Assembly: GCA_028278585.1 (NCBI GenBank)
Contig: JANQEC010000412.1
Coordinates: forward strand, 1 to 35,957
Length of the DNA: 35,957 nt
Direction of reading: 5' to 3'
Origin: Cyclobacteriaceae bacterium
GTDB lineage: Bacteria > Bacteroidota > Bacteroidia > Cytophagales > Cyclobacteriaceae
In this document: positions 27,126 through 35,112 of the stretch, one piece after another
How positions within the stretch are numbered: position 1 is the stretch's first letter
Layout of the letters: each line of letters starts with the position of its first letter
Made by a program: the position numbers and the translations under genes
Notes under the pieces: model-generated
The model's input: only the letters and a program-made list of their open reading frames with translations
Told to the model about the DNA's origin: nothing
Databases searched by the model: none

Positions 27126-27721
27126 GTTTTTCTCAATGTGAAAAAGCTCTGAGCACGAGTTTCATTTTGAACTAAAGTTTTCAGGGGTTCGACAAGTTCG
27201 AACCCCTTTTTTATTTCCTCATAAATGGAGTTGGTAATTGCAAACCGCACGGCTCCATCAGGAAATTCGAACCTTCCGTTTTCAACTTGTACGCCAAGGT
27301 TGTTATCCATTATGGAATCCATGGAAACGTATATCATTCCTCCCGTATCCACTTGCTCCGACAAACACGACCACATTTCAAAAAAATCTTGTTCTGATTC
27401 TGCAAAGTGCAGCACTCGGCTGCATATAACCAGGTCAAAAGTTCCATAATCATTCATCGAATGAATATTCCCAACTTCAAATTTTGCCTTTGAGGTTGAT
27501 ATACTATTAGCCATGTATTGTGCCAGCAGAATTTTTGACTCATCTGAATCAATTCCCAGGTAGTCGTAACCTTCCTGGATAAAATAAATGGCGTTCCTCC
27601 CTTCTCCACATCCGGCATCCAGTATTCTTGCGTTTTTAGGGATTTTTCCCTTAAGGATCAGATCCAAAAGGAAAAGATCCATGTCTCCAAAATAATTGTT
27701 TATGTCCCGGATCTTATTCAA
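27122..27721 (-). CDS. Class I SAM-dependent methyltransferase, substrate unknown
   Basis: The 199-residue protein has the Rossmann methyltransferase signatures: motif I ILDAGCGEGRNAIYF (about 33-47), the acidic motif II end LGIDSD (about 55-60), a GNIHSMNDYGTFDLVICSRVLHF stretch covering motifs III and IV, and GGMIYVSMDS (about 147). TehB-like and UbiE-like proteins look similar, so the methyl acceptor cannot be named. The gene starts 8 bases after hsp20 and is probably read from the same promoter. Its last 85 bases also contain the terminator of gdhA on the other strand. Confidence 0.85.
   Translation of the reverse strand: MNKIRDINNYFGDMDLFLLDLILKGKIPKNARILDAGCGEGRNAIYFIQEGYDYLGIDSDESKILLAQYMANSISTSKAKFEVGNIHSMNDYGTFDLVICSRVLHFAESEQDFFEMWSCLSEQVDTGGMIYVSMDSIMDNNLGVQVENGRFEFPDGAVRFAITNSIYEEIKKGFELVEPLKTLVQNETRAQSFFTLRKT
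27184..27212 (+). terminator. Rho-independent terminator of gdhA, inside the convergent methyltransferase gene
   Basis: A perfect 9-base stem, GGGGTTCGA (27184-27192) with TCGAACCCC (27198-27206) around a CAAGT loop, is followed by TTTTTT. It lies 59 bases after the gdhA stop. The same bases encode GFELVEP of the methyltransferase on the minus strand. Only the plus strand has the T tract, so it should act in one direction. Confidence 0.88.
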
Positions 27722-27729
27722 GAGAGATG

Positions 27730-28104
27730 TCAGTAGCGCAAAATGTCAATTTCTCTTCGAAATCCACCGGCTACTTCGTTGAATGGCATTATAATGATAA
27801 GGAGATCGTCTTCATATCCAGCAGTAATACTATTTAATTCCACGTCAGCCGAAATTTTTTCCATGCCCAACAAATTCGGAATTTTTATATCTCCCAATTG
27901 CATTTTATGGTAGATAAGCAAATTTTCACCATTCACCTCAACCTTAATATTTTCAGGATCTACGGATGGAATACTCACTTCCATACGATAATGATCCTCA
28001 TTCTTAAATGTCTCAAAAGTTGGAAATATAGTTCCTCCATTGGCAGTGTTTAACAAATCTGCCGAATTAGCGAGGTTTCTTGTCATTAAATGATTAATTC
28101 TCAT
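27730..28104 (-). CDS. Hsp20/alpha-crystallin small heat shock protein
   Basis: Small heat shock proteins hold unfolded proteins in a refoldable state. The 124-residue product has the alpha-crystallin beta-sandwich: EDHYRMEVSIPSVDPENIKVEVNGENLLI (about 36-65), a variable middle, and a strand near ADVELNSITAGYEDDLLIIIMP. It is short (usual length is about 140) and lacks a clear A-x-x-x-N-G-V-L motif and a C-terminal I-x-I, so it is a divergent member. A sigma-54-like promoter lies 31 bases upstream. The start could also be the ATG at 28086 (MTRNLANSADLL). Confidence 0.85.
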   Translation of the reverse strand: MRINHLMTRNLANSADLLNTANGGTIFPTFETFKNEDHYRMEVSIPSVDPENIKVEVNGENLLIYHKMQLGDIKIPNLLGMEKISADVELNSITAGYEDDLLIIIMPFNEVAGGFRREIDILRY

Positions 28105-28134
28105 ATCTTCATCCTTTCACTTCGAATTGATCTT

Positions 28135-28176
28135 TGCAAATCCCATTCCAATTATTAAACGAGACAGTTTGGCTGT
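28135..28176 (-). promoter_or_regulatory. Sigma-54-like promoter with upstream inverted repeat, for hsp20
   Basis: On the minus strand TTGGAATGGGATTTGCA (28151-28135) has the GG-N10-GC spacing and TTGCA box of the sigma-54 consensus TTGGCACG-N4-TTGCA; four of the eight -24 bases beyond TTGG agree only partly (A, T instead of C, C). It lies about 31 bases before the hsp20 ATG, giving a leader near 20 bases. An inverted repeat ACAG-TTTGG-CTGT at 28164-28176 lies just upstream and could be an activator site, although it is closer than most enhancers. No CIRCE element was seen. Confidence 0.5.
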
Positions 28177-28376
28177 TTAGTTTCTTCAAACATGCCAAGT
28201 TGACGGAAAATGTCTCAAAAAAGTCACACCTATAAAAGAAACGTATGGTGAAGTTTCTTGTCATTGATGTAGATAATCAAAATAATCACATGAATGAGCA
28301 TAATACTCGGCTTAATCATTTGAGCCAATAGATTAAAAAGAGTAGCAATGCCTTATTTCAAAGACTCTTTAAACAA

Positions 28377-28949
28377 ATGAAAAGGACACTTACTATTTTA
28401 TTCTTAGTATCGCTTATTGGAGCGAACGCTCAAAAAACTCCCAAAACGCTAATTGACACTGATCCTGAGGAGATCTCTGGATTTGGTGCCGCATTATTTT
28501 CCTTTACAGGTATCGATGGCCAACTAACCACACTAACGGGAGGTGGTGGTGCAGTTATTTTTGATAACACGTTCTTCATTGGTGGATATGGTCTGGGGAT
28601 GAGCGGCGATCGAAAAGTGACCGTAAATGGTGAATCACTGAACGCACATTATGGACACGGCGGTTTTTGGCTGGGATACATCATGAACCCTGTTGAAATG
28701 CTTCATTTAGGCGTGGATACTAAACTAGGATGGGGCGAAATCTCATACTCTGGAAATGATGCATTAAATGACAAAGTCTTCGTCTTTTATCCACAGCTGA
28801 ATGGAGAAGTCAACCTTTCGTATTGGATGAAAATGAATGCAGGTGTTGGGTACCAAAAAACGATTGGAGTAGACGATTTTCATTTTAGCAAAACCGATTT
28901 TGACGGTCTTGCTTTTTCGATTTCGCTTATTTTCGGCTGGTTTAAGTAG
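28377..28949 (+). CDS. Small predicted outer-membrane beta-barrel protein
   Basis: I do not recognise a named family. The 190-residue protein has a signal peptide (about 1-18, GANAQ) and then a glycine-rich series of alternating hydrophobic strands (GGGGAVIFDNTFFIGGYGLGM, GHGGFWLGYIM, HLGVDTKLGWGEIS), ending in FSISLIFGWFK. The terminal Phe-x-x-Lys pattern and the aromatic girdles fit an outer-membrane barrel of about eight strands. The gene is single, with 272 bases before it and 38 after it. The upstream gap has no clear promoter for it. Confidence 0.75.
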   Translation: MKRTLTILFLVSLIGANAQKTPKTLIDTDPEEISGFGAALFSFTGIDGQLTTLTGGGGAVIFDNTFFIGGYGLGMSGDRKVTVNGESLNAHYGHGGFWLGYIMNPVEMLHLGVDTKLGWGEISYSGNDALNDKVFVFYPQLNGEVNLSYWMKMNAGVGYQKTIGVDDFHFSKTDFDGLAFSISLIFGWFK

Positions 28950-28987
28950 ATGATTTAGTTTAATTGGTTGATGGATCATCAAAGAAA

Positions 28988-29599
28988 CTACAGGACAAGC
29001 TTCAATAGAAAATACACACCAATTCCAAGTAACATGATTCCCGGCACTTTGTGAACCAGAAATTTGTTGTCTGCAATTCTTGTGAACTTGCTTCCAAGTG
29101 CATTCACTGTCAGTAGCAAGCAAAATGTTCCGGCTGTAAGTCCGATCAGGTACATCCAAAAACAAAGGCCATCTACGGAGACCAACTCGTCATTTTCAAG
29201 ATAGGTTGTAATAGCCAGCCAGAAAGGAATGGTCATCGGATTAAAAATCCCAAGCAATATCCCTCTGATGAAACCGTGACGTCCTTTTTCTCCTTTTACA
29301 ATGACTGACTCGGAAGTCAGTTTTGAAAAAATGTTCCAAAGCCCTAACACAATAAGTGCGACCGATGTGATGATTTTAAAATAAGTTGAGAGTGTCGGGC
29401 TGCTTGTAAGCAGAATATGAAATTGAACGGTGAACCCCGCGTATACAAATTCAACAGCTGAGGCAGCAAAAGCCAGAAAGATAGCAGCTCTCCTCCGTTT
29501 TTGGATAGCGAGCTGCATCACGGAGACGTTGATCGTTCCAGGGGGTATTGACCCGATATAGCTTACTACAAAGGCGACAATAAGGGTTTGAATATTCAT
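28988..29599 (-). CDS. LysE family amino-acid exporter-like protein
   Basis: The 203-residue integral membrane protein has about six helices and the LysE/RhtB-type N-terminus (FVVSYIGSIPPGTINVSVMQLAIQKRRR) with the Pro-Gly pair, plus the middle signature FIRGILLGIFNPMTIPFWLAI. Family members export amino acids or related small compounds. The substrate is not predictable. Its ATG overlaps the TGA of the ATP-grasp gene (ATGA), so the two are translationally coupled. Confidence 0.88.
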   Translation of the reverse strand: MNIQTLIVAFVVSYIGSIPPGTINVSVMQLAIQKRRRAAIFLAFAASAVEFVYAGFTVQFHILLTSSPTLSTYFKIITSVALIVLGLWNIFSKLTSESVIVKGEKGRHGFIRGILLGIFNPMTIPFWLAITTYLENDELVSVDGLCFWMYLIGLTAGTFCLLLTVNALGSKFTRIADNKFLVHKVPGIMLLGIGVYFLLKLVL

Positions 29600-30636
29600 T
29601 TCTTGTAAAGAAGCCGGTTGTGATTTTTATGGTCTTTCCATTTCTGATAGCCATCCTTGAAAGACCAGTACGGAATACCTCTTTTGTGATTCAGGATGCT
29701 AATATCTGCCAAAACGCGCAAATGCCAAAGTATATCTCTATAGGCTCTGAACAACGAAAAACCGGGTTGATAGATGTGGCCAGGTTCAGATCCTGCACCA
29801 TTGAGTTCGAGTATCTTGAAATTTTTGAGATCTCGTAAGTCATCCATAGAGTTGCAGCGTATATCAAACCGCCCAAAATATAAATCCGGGATCTCATCCG
29901 CTATTTGGCCTATAGCATTAGTCAGTCGTTCATCAATTTCATTTTCATCATTTAGAAATTTGGTCCCCCTGCAGTGATTTCCAATTGGTTCCACCAGAAC
30001 TTTTTCTCCTTCTACTGGTATCTTGTTTCCCTCTTTTCTTAAAAAATCACTTGAGAGATCTGCAGTCAATACCGCTCGAGGGCTGTTTTTAAGTAATTGT
30101 ATCACCGAAGATTTCCCATCTCCTACAACTGACAAAAATTCTTTTCTTACAATTGATGTAACACTGCCTTCCTGATCAGGATATCTTACATAGAAAATAC
30201 CAAGCTCAATTGGAAAACTCACCAATTCTTGCAAGAGAAAGTCAACCGGGCATTCCCGAGCATACTTTTCAAGTTCTTCTCTGCTCCTCACTTTGCTTAC
30301 CCATATTCCTCTCTCACCTATGTCAGGCTTGGCAATGATTGGATAACCGATGCTGTCTCCTTCTTCCAATGCTGCATCCAGGTCCCCTTCCCTGATGAGT
30401 TTTGTGATCGGGATGTACTTATTCGGGATGATGTCAAAAATCTCAGATTTTCGTTCCCCAAACATTCCTCCAAAATCTATTGAGGGGTTTGAAGCCGTGA
30501 AGAAGAAAATTGACCTGGCTCGAATAGCTAGCCAGCCGAAATAGAAAAAAACCGGAATGTAGAGAACCGAAAATGGCCAATACTCCCAATTGGTTAGTCT
30601 GATTTTCAGTTTGGAGAGCCAGGAAATTTTAGGCAT
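29596..30636 (-). CDS. Membrane-anchored ATP-grasp ligase-like protein
   Basis: The 346-residue protein starts with a Trp/Phe-rich hydrophobic segment (TNWEYWPFSVLYIPVFFYFGW, about 15-35), then carries an ATP-grasp fold: YPIIAKPDIGERGIWV (about 98-113, nucleotide-binding strand and loop), LLQELV with a hinge Glu (about 135), and a C-terminal metal site KILELNGAGSEPGHIY (about 270-285, ELN motif). D-Ala-D-Ala ligase or carbamoyl-phosphate-type proteins share this fold, and such genes are sometimes labelled so, but no substrate-specific motif is seen. Association with the inner membrane is inferred from the N-terminus. It is coupled to LysE downstream and overlaps the DinB-like gene by 8 bases upstream. 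Confidence 0.8.
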   Translation of the reverse strand: MPKISWLSKLKIRLTNWEYWPFSVLYIPVFFYFGWLAIRARSIFFFTASNPSIDFGGMFGERKSEIFDIIPNKYIPITKLIREGDLDAALEEGDSIGYPIIAKPDIGERGIWVSKVRSREELEKYARECPVDFLLQELVSFPIELGIFYVRYPDQEGSVTSIVRKEFLSVVGDGKSSVIQLLKNSPRAVLTADLSSDFLRKEGNKIPVEGEKVLVEPIGNHCRGTKFLNDENEIDERLTNAIGQIADEIPDLYFGRFDIRCNSMDDLRDLKNFKILELNGAGSEPGHIYQPGFSLFRAYRDILWHLRVLADISILNHKRGIPYWSFKDGYQKWKDHKNHNRLLYKK

Positions 30637-31135
30637 TGGAACCAGCCTGGTACCTTATGGTTGAAGTAGCTACTCCAAAGTTTTCAGGAATCTGAATGTA
30701 ATTCAAGGACTGTTTCACAGCAACTTTTAGAAGTGCCATATGATGAATTGCGTGCTCGATATTGTATGCCAATTCCCGATTGAAGCTACTCGGCATTTTT
30801 TCAAGTTCCCCTTCTCTTAGGGTATAATTTGCCTCAAACGAGACAGGAAAATCTTCTGATTGTGTAGACAGAAATTCTTGTATTGACTCTATTACACTGA
30901 TTGCTAATGTGGAATCCGTCTCGATAAACTTATCATGCTTGCGATTATCATAATTAATCAGCCCATCATTTTTTGCATCGAACAGACATAGAAAAAATTC
31001 AAGTGTATGTCTTACATGCTGGCCAAATGTTGAATTGCTCAAAACGGGAAGTTGTCTGGAAAAATCTTCTTCCTTACAGTTTCGAATAATTTCTTTTAAC
31101 TGACTTAGTAGTTCGGTTGCTGATGCTTGAAGCAT
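30629..31135 (-). CDS. DinB/YfiT-like metal-binding four-helix protein
   Basis: The 168-residue protein is all alpha-helical with His residues in the DinB/YfiT arrangement: QHVRHTLEF (H40, H43) and EHAIHHMALLKVAV (H128, H131, H132). Relatives bind a metal and act in thiol-dependent transferase or other reactions; the reaction is unknown. I chose the ATG at 31135 because the residues added by the ATG at 31156 look non-coding. The 3' end overlaps the ATP-grasp gene by 8 bases. The gap to recX (31136-31244) contains CTCATT-TAG-AATGAG at 31168-31182, a weak hairpin. Confidence 0.82.
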   Translation of the reverse strand: MLQASATELLSQLKEIIRNCKEEDFSRQLPVLSNSTFGQHVRHTLEFFLCLFDAKNDGLINYDNRKHDKFIETDSTLAISVIESIQEFLSTQSEDFPVSFEANYTLREGELEKMPSSFNRELAYNIEHAIHHMALLKVAVKQSLNYIQIPENFGVATSTIRYQAGSNA

Positions 31136-31244
31136 GATAATTTTTTGAATGCACAAAAATAGAAATTCTCATTTAGAATGAGTGGTTTCTGCATAACAGA
31201 TGTAAAACCAACGACTATTCCAGAAATGAGTTTAAAATTTGTTG

Positions 31245-31724
31245 TCAAAGGCCCTCCTCTCTTTCCAGGTTACCAATCGCTTTCCAAATCAGATCTGTCT
31301 CGAATCCCTTGCTTACCAGGAAAGCTAGTACTTTCTTTTTCCTTTCAGACGGCTTTTCTTCTTCCAGGGACAACCACTTCCTGTTGGCCAACGCTTGCAG
31401 TCTTTCAAAATATTTTCCTTTATCTATTCGATCCAAAGCAAGATCAACAATACTCGTTGCAAGCTGATGCTGGTAAATATTCGCTTTGATTTTTTGCTTT
31501 CCCCATGAATTGAACTCGAATTTGTCATTGCAATAGGCATTGGCGAACCGTTGTGGATCAACAAACCCTTCTTTAAAAAGTTGTGCAAGTACCTGATCTA
31601 CTTGTTCCTCTCCTAATCCCCAGCTCTTAAGTTTGTCAAAAACTTCTTTGGGAGAACGTTCCTGGAAAGCGCAAAATCTCGCAGCTTTTTGTTTCGCTTC
31701 TACCAACTCGAGTTTTCGAGGCAT
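31245..31724 (-). CDS. recX: Regulatory protein RecX
   Basis: RecX modulates RecA filaments. The 159-residue protein has the three-helix repeats of the family: RFCAFQERSPKEVFDKLKSWGL (about 16-37), VLAQLFKEGFVDPQRFANAYCNDKFEFNSWGKQKIKANIYQ (about 44-84) and a C-terminal KKKVLAFLVSKGFETDLIWKAI. The F-V-D-x-x-R-F-A and W-G-x-x-K-I motifs are characteristic. Its start overlaps the last base of the preceding gene (TAATG), so translation is probably coupled. No recA is in the window. Confidence 0.92.
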   Translation of the reverse strand: MPRKLELVEAKQKAARFCAFQERSPKEVFDKLKSWGLGEEQVDQVLAQLFKEGFVDPQRFANAYCNDKFEFNSWGKQKIKANIYQHQLATSIVDLALDRIDKGKYFERLQALANRKWLSLEEEKPSERKKKVLAFLVSKGFETDLIWKAIGNLEREEGL

Positions 31725-32197
31725 TATTTTATGTAGCTTTTCCTCTTCAGGACGGTCTCCATGAAACTAATTTCATTTTTATTATTGAAAATCTTGAATG
31801 GAAGATAGATGAGCTGTGCCTTGCTTAGAAATAGGACAAAGTCATCCTTTCGTTTACTTGCTCTTTTGATTTGTTCCCATTTCACTGGCATCCCCTGGTT
31901 AGCGCTTACCTTCAGCATTATTTGCTGTGAAGTGATCTCATAAGAAAGTTTTTCAAACATAAATTTTCCTTGTTCTAGTTGAGTAACTCCCGCAAACTGA
32001 ATCAACCAGAACAAAAAATAGAGAACTAAAGCGATACTCGGTCCTATGATCCACCAATTATTAGGGATCCAAAAGTAGCCTGCACAAATTGCTAAATAGA
32101 TAAGTATTACCCACCATTGCTGCTTCAAAACTCCTTTGAAAGCAATTCCAATGTACTTTTTAGTTGGAAGCTTATATTTCTTCGTTCGTACGATCAT
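31724..32197 (-). CDS. YcxB-like membrane protein
   Basis: The 157-residue protein has two membrane helices (about 28-45 and 50-70) near the N-terminus and a C-terminal beta-rich domain with YEITSQQIMLKV, VKWEQIKRASKRKDDFVLFLSKAQLIYLPFKIF (about 85-140). This is the layout of YcxB-type proteins, a common uncharacterised family. It sits 43 bases after nadC and shares one base with recX. Confidence 0.72.
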   Translation of the reverse strand: MIVRTKKYKLPTKKYIGIAFKGVLKQQWWVILIYLAICAGYFWIPNNWWIIGPSIALVLYFLFWLIQFAGVTQLEQGKFMFEKLSYEITSQQIMLKVSANQGMPVKWEQIKRASKRKDDFVLFLSKAQLIYLPFKIFNNKNEISFMETVLKRKSYIK

Positions 32198-32240
32198 TGA
32201 TTAAATTTCTTTCCGCAAAAATGGTATGATTCTTTGAGCA

Positions 32241-33098
32241 TTAAAAAGCTTTTAAGCTCATATCAAGGCTCTTGTAAGAATGTGTGAGCGCACCAACGGA
32301 AATGAAATCAACTCCGGACTCTGCTATGTCTGCAATGTTCTTTTCAGTGATACCGCCTGAGGCTTCTGTTTCAAATCGACCGCCAATCATCTGGATCGCT
32401 TGTTTTATTTCTGAAGGTAGCATGTTATCAAGCATTACCCGATGAACCTGACCCACTTCTATTACTTCTTCTAGCTCAGCTAAACTTCGTACCTCAATTT
32501 CGATTTTCAGTTCAAGCTTATTTTTCGTTAGGTAATCAACGGTATTTTTGATTGCATTCTTTATACCTCCGGCAAAATCCACATGGTTGTCTTTGAGCAT
32601 GATCATATCGTAAAGACCAAACCGATGATTCAACCCTCCACCTATCACAACCGCCCACTTTTCTGCCAATCTAAATAATGGAGTCGTTTTCCTGGTGTCT
32701 AATAACCTCGCTTTCGTTCCTTTAATCAGACTGGTCATGTAATTGGTATAAGTGGCTATTGCACTCATACGCTGTAAGCAGTTCAACGCCAATCGTTCCG
32801 CTGCCAGAATGGATCTTGAATTCCCGGATACGATGAATCCTATGTCTCCATTCTCAACCATGTCCCCATCTCCTTTCTGGAAATCAACCTCAAGTGAATG
32901 ATCCACAAAGTCAAAAATCCGATGTGCCATGTCCAACCCGGCAATCATTCCATCATCCTTGATAATTAATTGTGCCTTGCTCACAGCGCTTTCCGGAATT
33001 GAGCCCAAAGAAGAATGATCACCATCACCAATATCTTCGGCAAAAGCATTCTTTATGAAATTCCTGATGTTCTTATCAGTTAAGTATGGTGGATTCAT
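32241..33098 (-). CDS. nadC: Nicotinate-nucleotide pyrophosphorylase (carboxylating), NadC
   Basis: NadC converts quinolinate and phosphoribosyl pyrophosphate to nicotinate mononucleotide in NAD synthesis. The 285-residue protein is full length with AERLALNCLQRMSAIAT (about 100-116), DTRKTTP (134-140), IGGGLNHRFGLYDMIMLKDNHVD (about 152-174), EIEVRSLAE and the C-terminal EASGGITEKNIADIAESGVDFISVGALTHS, all expected in this family. nadA and nadB are not in the window. It lies between the DUF4783-like gene (31 bases upstream) and the YcxB-like gene. Confidence 0.96.
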   Translation of the reverse strand: MNPPYLTDKNIRNFIKNAFAEDIGDGDHSSLGSIPESAVSKAQLIIKDDGMIAGLDMAHRIFDFVDHSLEVDFQKGDGDMVENGDIGFIVSGNSRSILAAERLALNCLQRMSAIATYTNYMTSLIKGTKARLLDTRKTTPLFRLAEKWAVVIGGGLNHRFGLYDMIMLKDNHVDFAGGIKNAIKNTVDYLTKNKLELKIEIEVRSLAELEEVIEVGQVHRVMLDNMLPSEIKQAIQMIGGRFETEASGGITEKNIADIAESGVDFISVGALTHSYKSLDMSLKAF

Positions 33099-33129
33099 GT
33101 AGAGATTAAGCGGTGTAAGACTAAATAAG

Positions 33130-33504
33130 TTACTCCTTACTGAAATTCAAAGTATCAATCAGGTAATTCTCCCCAATTTTCTTAATAAACATCACGACTC
33201 TGTAGGTACCCTTATCATGCACATACCTTCCAATATTATATTTCAACCCTTCGGGTGAGGAGCCCTGATGTATGTAGCTGAAGTTCTTGGCTGGATTCCT
33301 GGTAAAAAAATCCTTCAATACTACTTCTGCTTGTGCCTGGCTGTAGTTAGAGCTTTTTCCGTCAATTTTAATTTCTACGGTCGTGTTGCAATACTTTATT
33401 AGCTCCTTTGAACTACCTGATTTCATGGCCGTTCCAATCTCACTAATTATCGCATCTTCTCCCTGACCTAAGAACAATGACAAACAAACAAGTAAATACT
33501 TCAT
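33130..33504 (-). CDS. DUF4783-like small secreted protein
   Basis: The 124-residue protein has a short signal peptide (about 1-14) followed by a cystatin/NTF2-like alpha-beta domain: DAIISEIGTAMKSGSSKELIKYCNTTVEIKIDGKS and AQAEVVLKDFFTRNP, then strands ending NYLIDTLNFSKE. This matches the DUF4783 type that often lies next to nadC in Bacteroidota, to my knowledge; its function is unknown. It opens the minus-strand run and diverges from gpmI. Upstream, TAAATTCG is one mismatch from the -7 consensus. Confidence 0.75.
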   Translation of the reverse strand: MKYLLVCLSLFLGQGEDAIISEIGTAMKSGSSKELIKYCNTTVEIKIDGKSSNYSQAQAEVVLKDFFTRNPAKNFSYIHQGSSPEGLKYNIGRYVHDKGTYRVVMFIKKIGENYLIDTLNFSKE

Positions 33505-33591
33505 TGATTTAAAAAGTTAAGCTCCTTTGGAGTTGAACTAAAACCATGCCGAATTTACTTATTCGAAGATCGACATCAAAGTACACACCTC

Positions 33592-33599
33592 TATATTTG
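33592..33599 (+). promoter_or_regulatory. Candidate -7 promoter element next to the gpmI start
   Basis: TATATTTG matches TAnnTTTG exactly and ends 5 bases before the gpmI ATG at 33605. The transcript would begin at or very near the ATG, so the mRNA would be almost leaderless. No clear -33 TTG was found at the usual spacing. Confidence 0.4.
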
Positions 33600-33604
33600 C
33601 CGAT

Positions 33605-35107
33605 ATGAACAAGAATGTGCTGCTTATGATCCTGGATGGTTGGGGGATTGCCAAAGACAAATCAGTTTCTGCAATAGATTCTGCAAGCACTCCCTTCATG
33701 GATCATCTTTTTTCTAATTATCCCCACAATACTCTGGAAGCATCGGGTCTTTCCGTGGGATTGCCTGAGGGACAAATGGGAAATTCAGAAGTAGGGCACA
33801 TGAATATTGGGGCAGGAAGGGTCGTTTATCAAGATCTTGTGAAAATCAGCAATGCTGTTGTGGACGGCACTCTTGGGAAAAATGATACACTTCAGCATGC
33901 GATTAACTACTCGAAAAGTGAGGGCAAAGCCTTCCATCTCATAGGGCTCGTTTCTGACGGAGGAGTTCATTCGCATATCCAACATTTAAAAGGAATACTG
34001 GATGTTCTAGCTAACGAAAATGTTACAGATGTCTTTGTTCATGCCTTCACCGACGGACGTGATACAGACCCCCAGGGAGGAGTAACTTATATCAGGGAGC
34101 TTCTGTCGTACATGGAGAAAAGTACGGGGACGCTTTCAACGGTCATTGGAAGGTATTATGCGATGGATCGCGACAAGCGCTGGGAGCGTGTAAAGCTAGC
34201 TTACGACGCAATGGTGAACGGTGTTGGAGTAGAGACCACAGATCCGTTGACCGCTATGAGAGACTCCTATTCGAATGGAGTTACAGATGAATTCATTAAG
34301 CCAATCATTTGTTCAGATGTAAAAATTCAAGAGGGTGATGTTGTTCTGTGTTTCAATTTCCGAACGGACCGAGGAAGGCAAATTACCCAGGCCTTAACTC
34401 AGAAAGATTTTCCTGAACAGGGAATGTCCAAACTGGATCTTCATTACGTGACGCTCACTAACTACGATGATTCATTCAAGAATGTGAACGTGATGTTTGG
34501 GAAAGACAATTTAACCAAGACCCTGGGTGAGATTCTTGAGGCCCATAAGAAAAATCAAATCAGAATTGCAGAAACAGAAAAATACCCACACGTGACTTTT
34601 TTCTTTTCCGGAGGTCGGGAAGAGCCATTTCAAGGTGAAAAGAGGATCCTTTGTCCTTCACCCAAAGTAGCCACCTACGATTTGAAACCTGAAATGAGCG
34701 CAGAGGATATTCGTGATAAGATCATTCCTGAACTGAAAGCCAAATCTGCAAATTTCATATGCCTGAATTTTGCAAATCCGGACATGGTTGGGCATACGGG
34801 TGTTTTTGAGGCAGCGGTTAAGGCCTGCGAAACGGTAGACAAGTGCTCAGAAGCTGTTATCAACACTGCTCTTGAAAATGATTATCTAACCATCGTTATT
34901 GCTGATCATGGAAACTCAGATATCATGATCAATTCAGACGGCTCCCCAAATACTGCTCATACGACGAACCTTGTTCCCTTTATTGTGGTTGACAATACAT
35001 TTAAGGGCGAGCTCAAAAGTGGTAAACTCGGTGATCTTGCACCAACCATTCTCAAGTTCATGGGAATTCCAACTCCTGATGAAATGACCGGAGATGTTTT
35101 GATTTAG
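33605..35107 (+). CDS. gpmI: Phosphoglycerate mutase, cofactor-independent (iPGM)
   Basis: The enzyme interconverts 3-phosphoglycerate and 2-phosphoglycerate in glycolysis and gluconeogenesis, using two manganese ions. The 500-residue protein has the alkaline-phosphatase-superfamily signatures: LMILDGWG with metal Asp11, GNSEVGHMNIGAGR with nucleophile Ser61, SDGGVHSHIQHL, HAFTDGRDTDP, and the C-terminal NPDMVGHTG and IADHGNSD with metal-binding residues. It is full length. The start is the ATG at 33605, just after a -7 promoter element. Confidence 0.97.
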   Translation: MNKNVLLMILDGWGIAKDKSVSAIDSASTPFMDHLFSNYPHNTLEASGLSVGLPEGQMGNSEVGHMNIGAGRVVYQDLVKISNAVVDGTLGKNDTLQHAINYSKSEGKAFHLIGLVSDGGVHSHIQHLKGILDVLANENVTDVFVHAFTDGRDTDPQGGVTYIRELLSYMEKSTGTLSTVIGRYYAMDRDKRWERVKLAYDAMVNGVGVETTDPLTAMRDSYSNGVTDEFIKPIICSDVKIQEGDVVLCFNFRTDRGRQITQALTQKDFPEQGMSKLDLHYVTLTNYDDSFKNVNVMFGKDNLTKTLGEILEAHKKNQIRIAETEKYPHVTFFFSGGREEPFQGEKRILCPSPKVATYDLKPEMSAEDIRDKIIPELKAKSANFICLNFANPDMVGHTGVFEAAVKACETVDKCSEAVINTALENDYLTIVIADHGNSDIMINSDGSPNTAHTTNLVPFIVVDNTFKGELKSGKLGDLAPTILKFMGIPTPDEMTGDVLI

Positions 35108-35112
35108 ATACT

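Noticed and set aside
28245..28331. A 28-residue ORF (MVKFLVIDVDNQNNHMNEH...) in the hsp20-barrel gap
   Set aside because: Short, no recognisable family and no supporting promoter; a reading frame of this size is expected by chance in A+T-rich DNA.
31168..31182. CTCATT-TAG-AATGAG hairpin between recX and the DinB-like gene as a terminator
   Set aside because: A six-base stem of mostly A-T pairs with an interrupted T tract is too weak to call a terminator.
31178..31489. 103-residue plus-strand ORF over the recX 3' end
   Set aside because: Overlaps clear recX codons and lacks family signals.
33517..33530. CTCC-TTT-GGAG hairpin and AAGGAG before the DUF4783-like gene
   Set aside because: The stem has four pairs and the AGGAG is about 20 bases from the ATG, too far to be a ribosome binding site.
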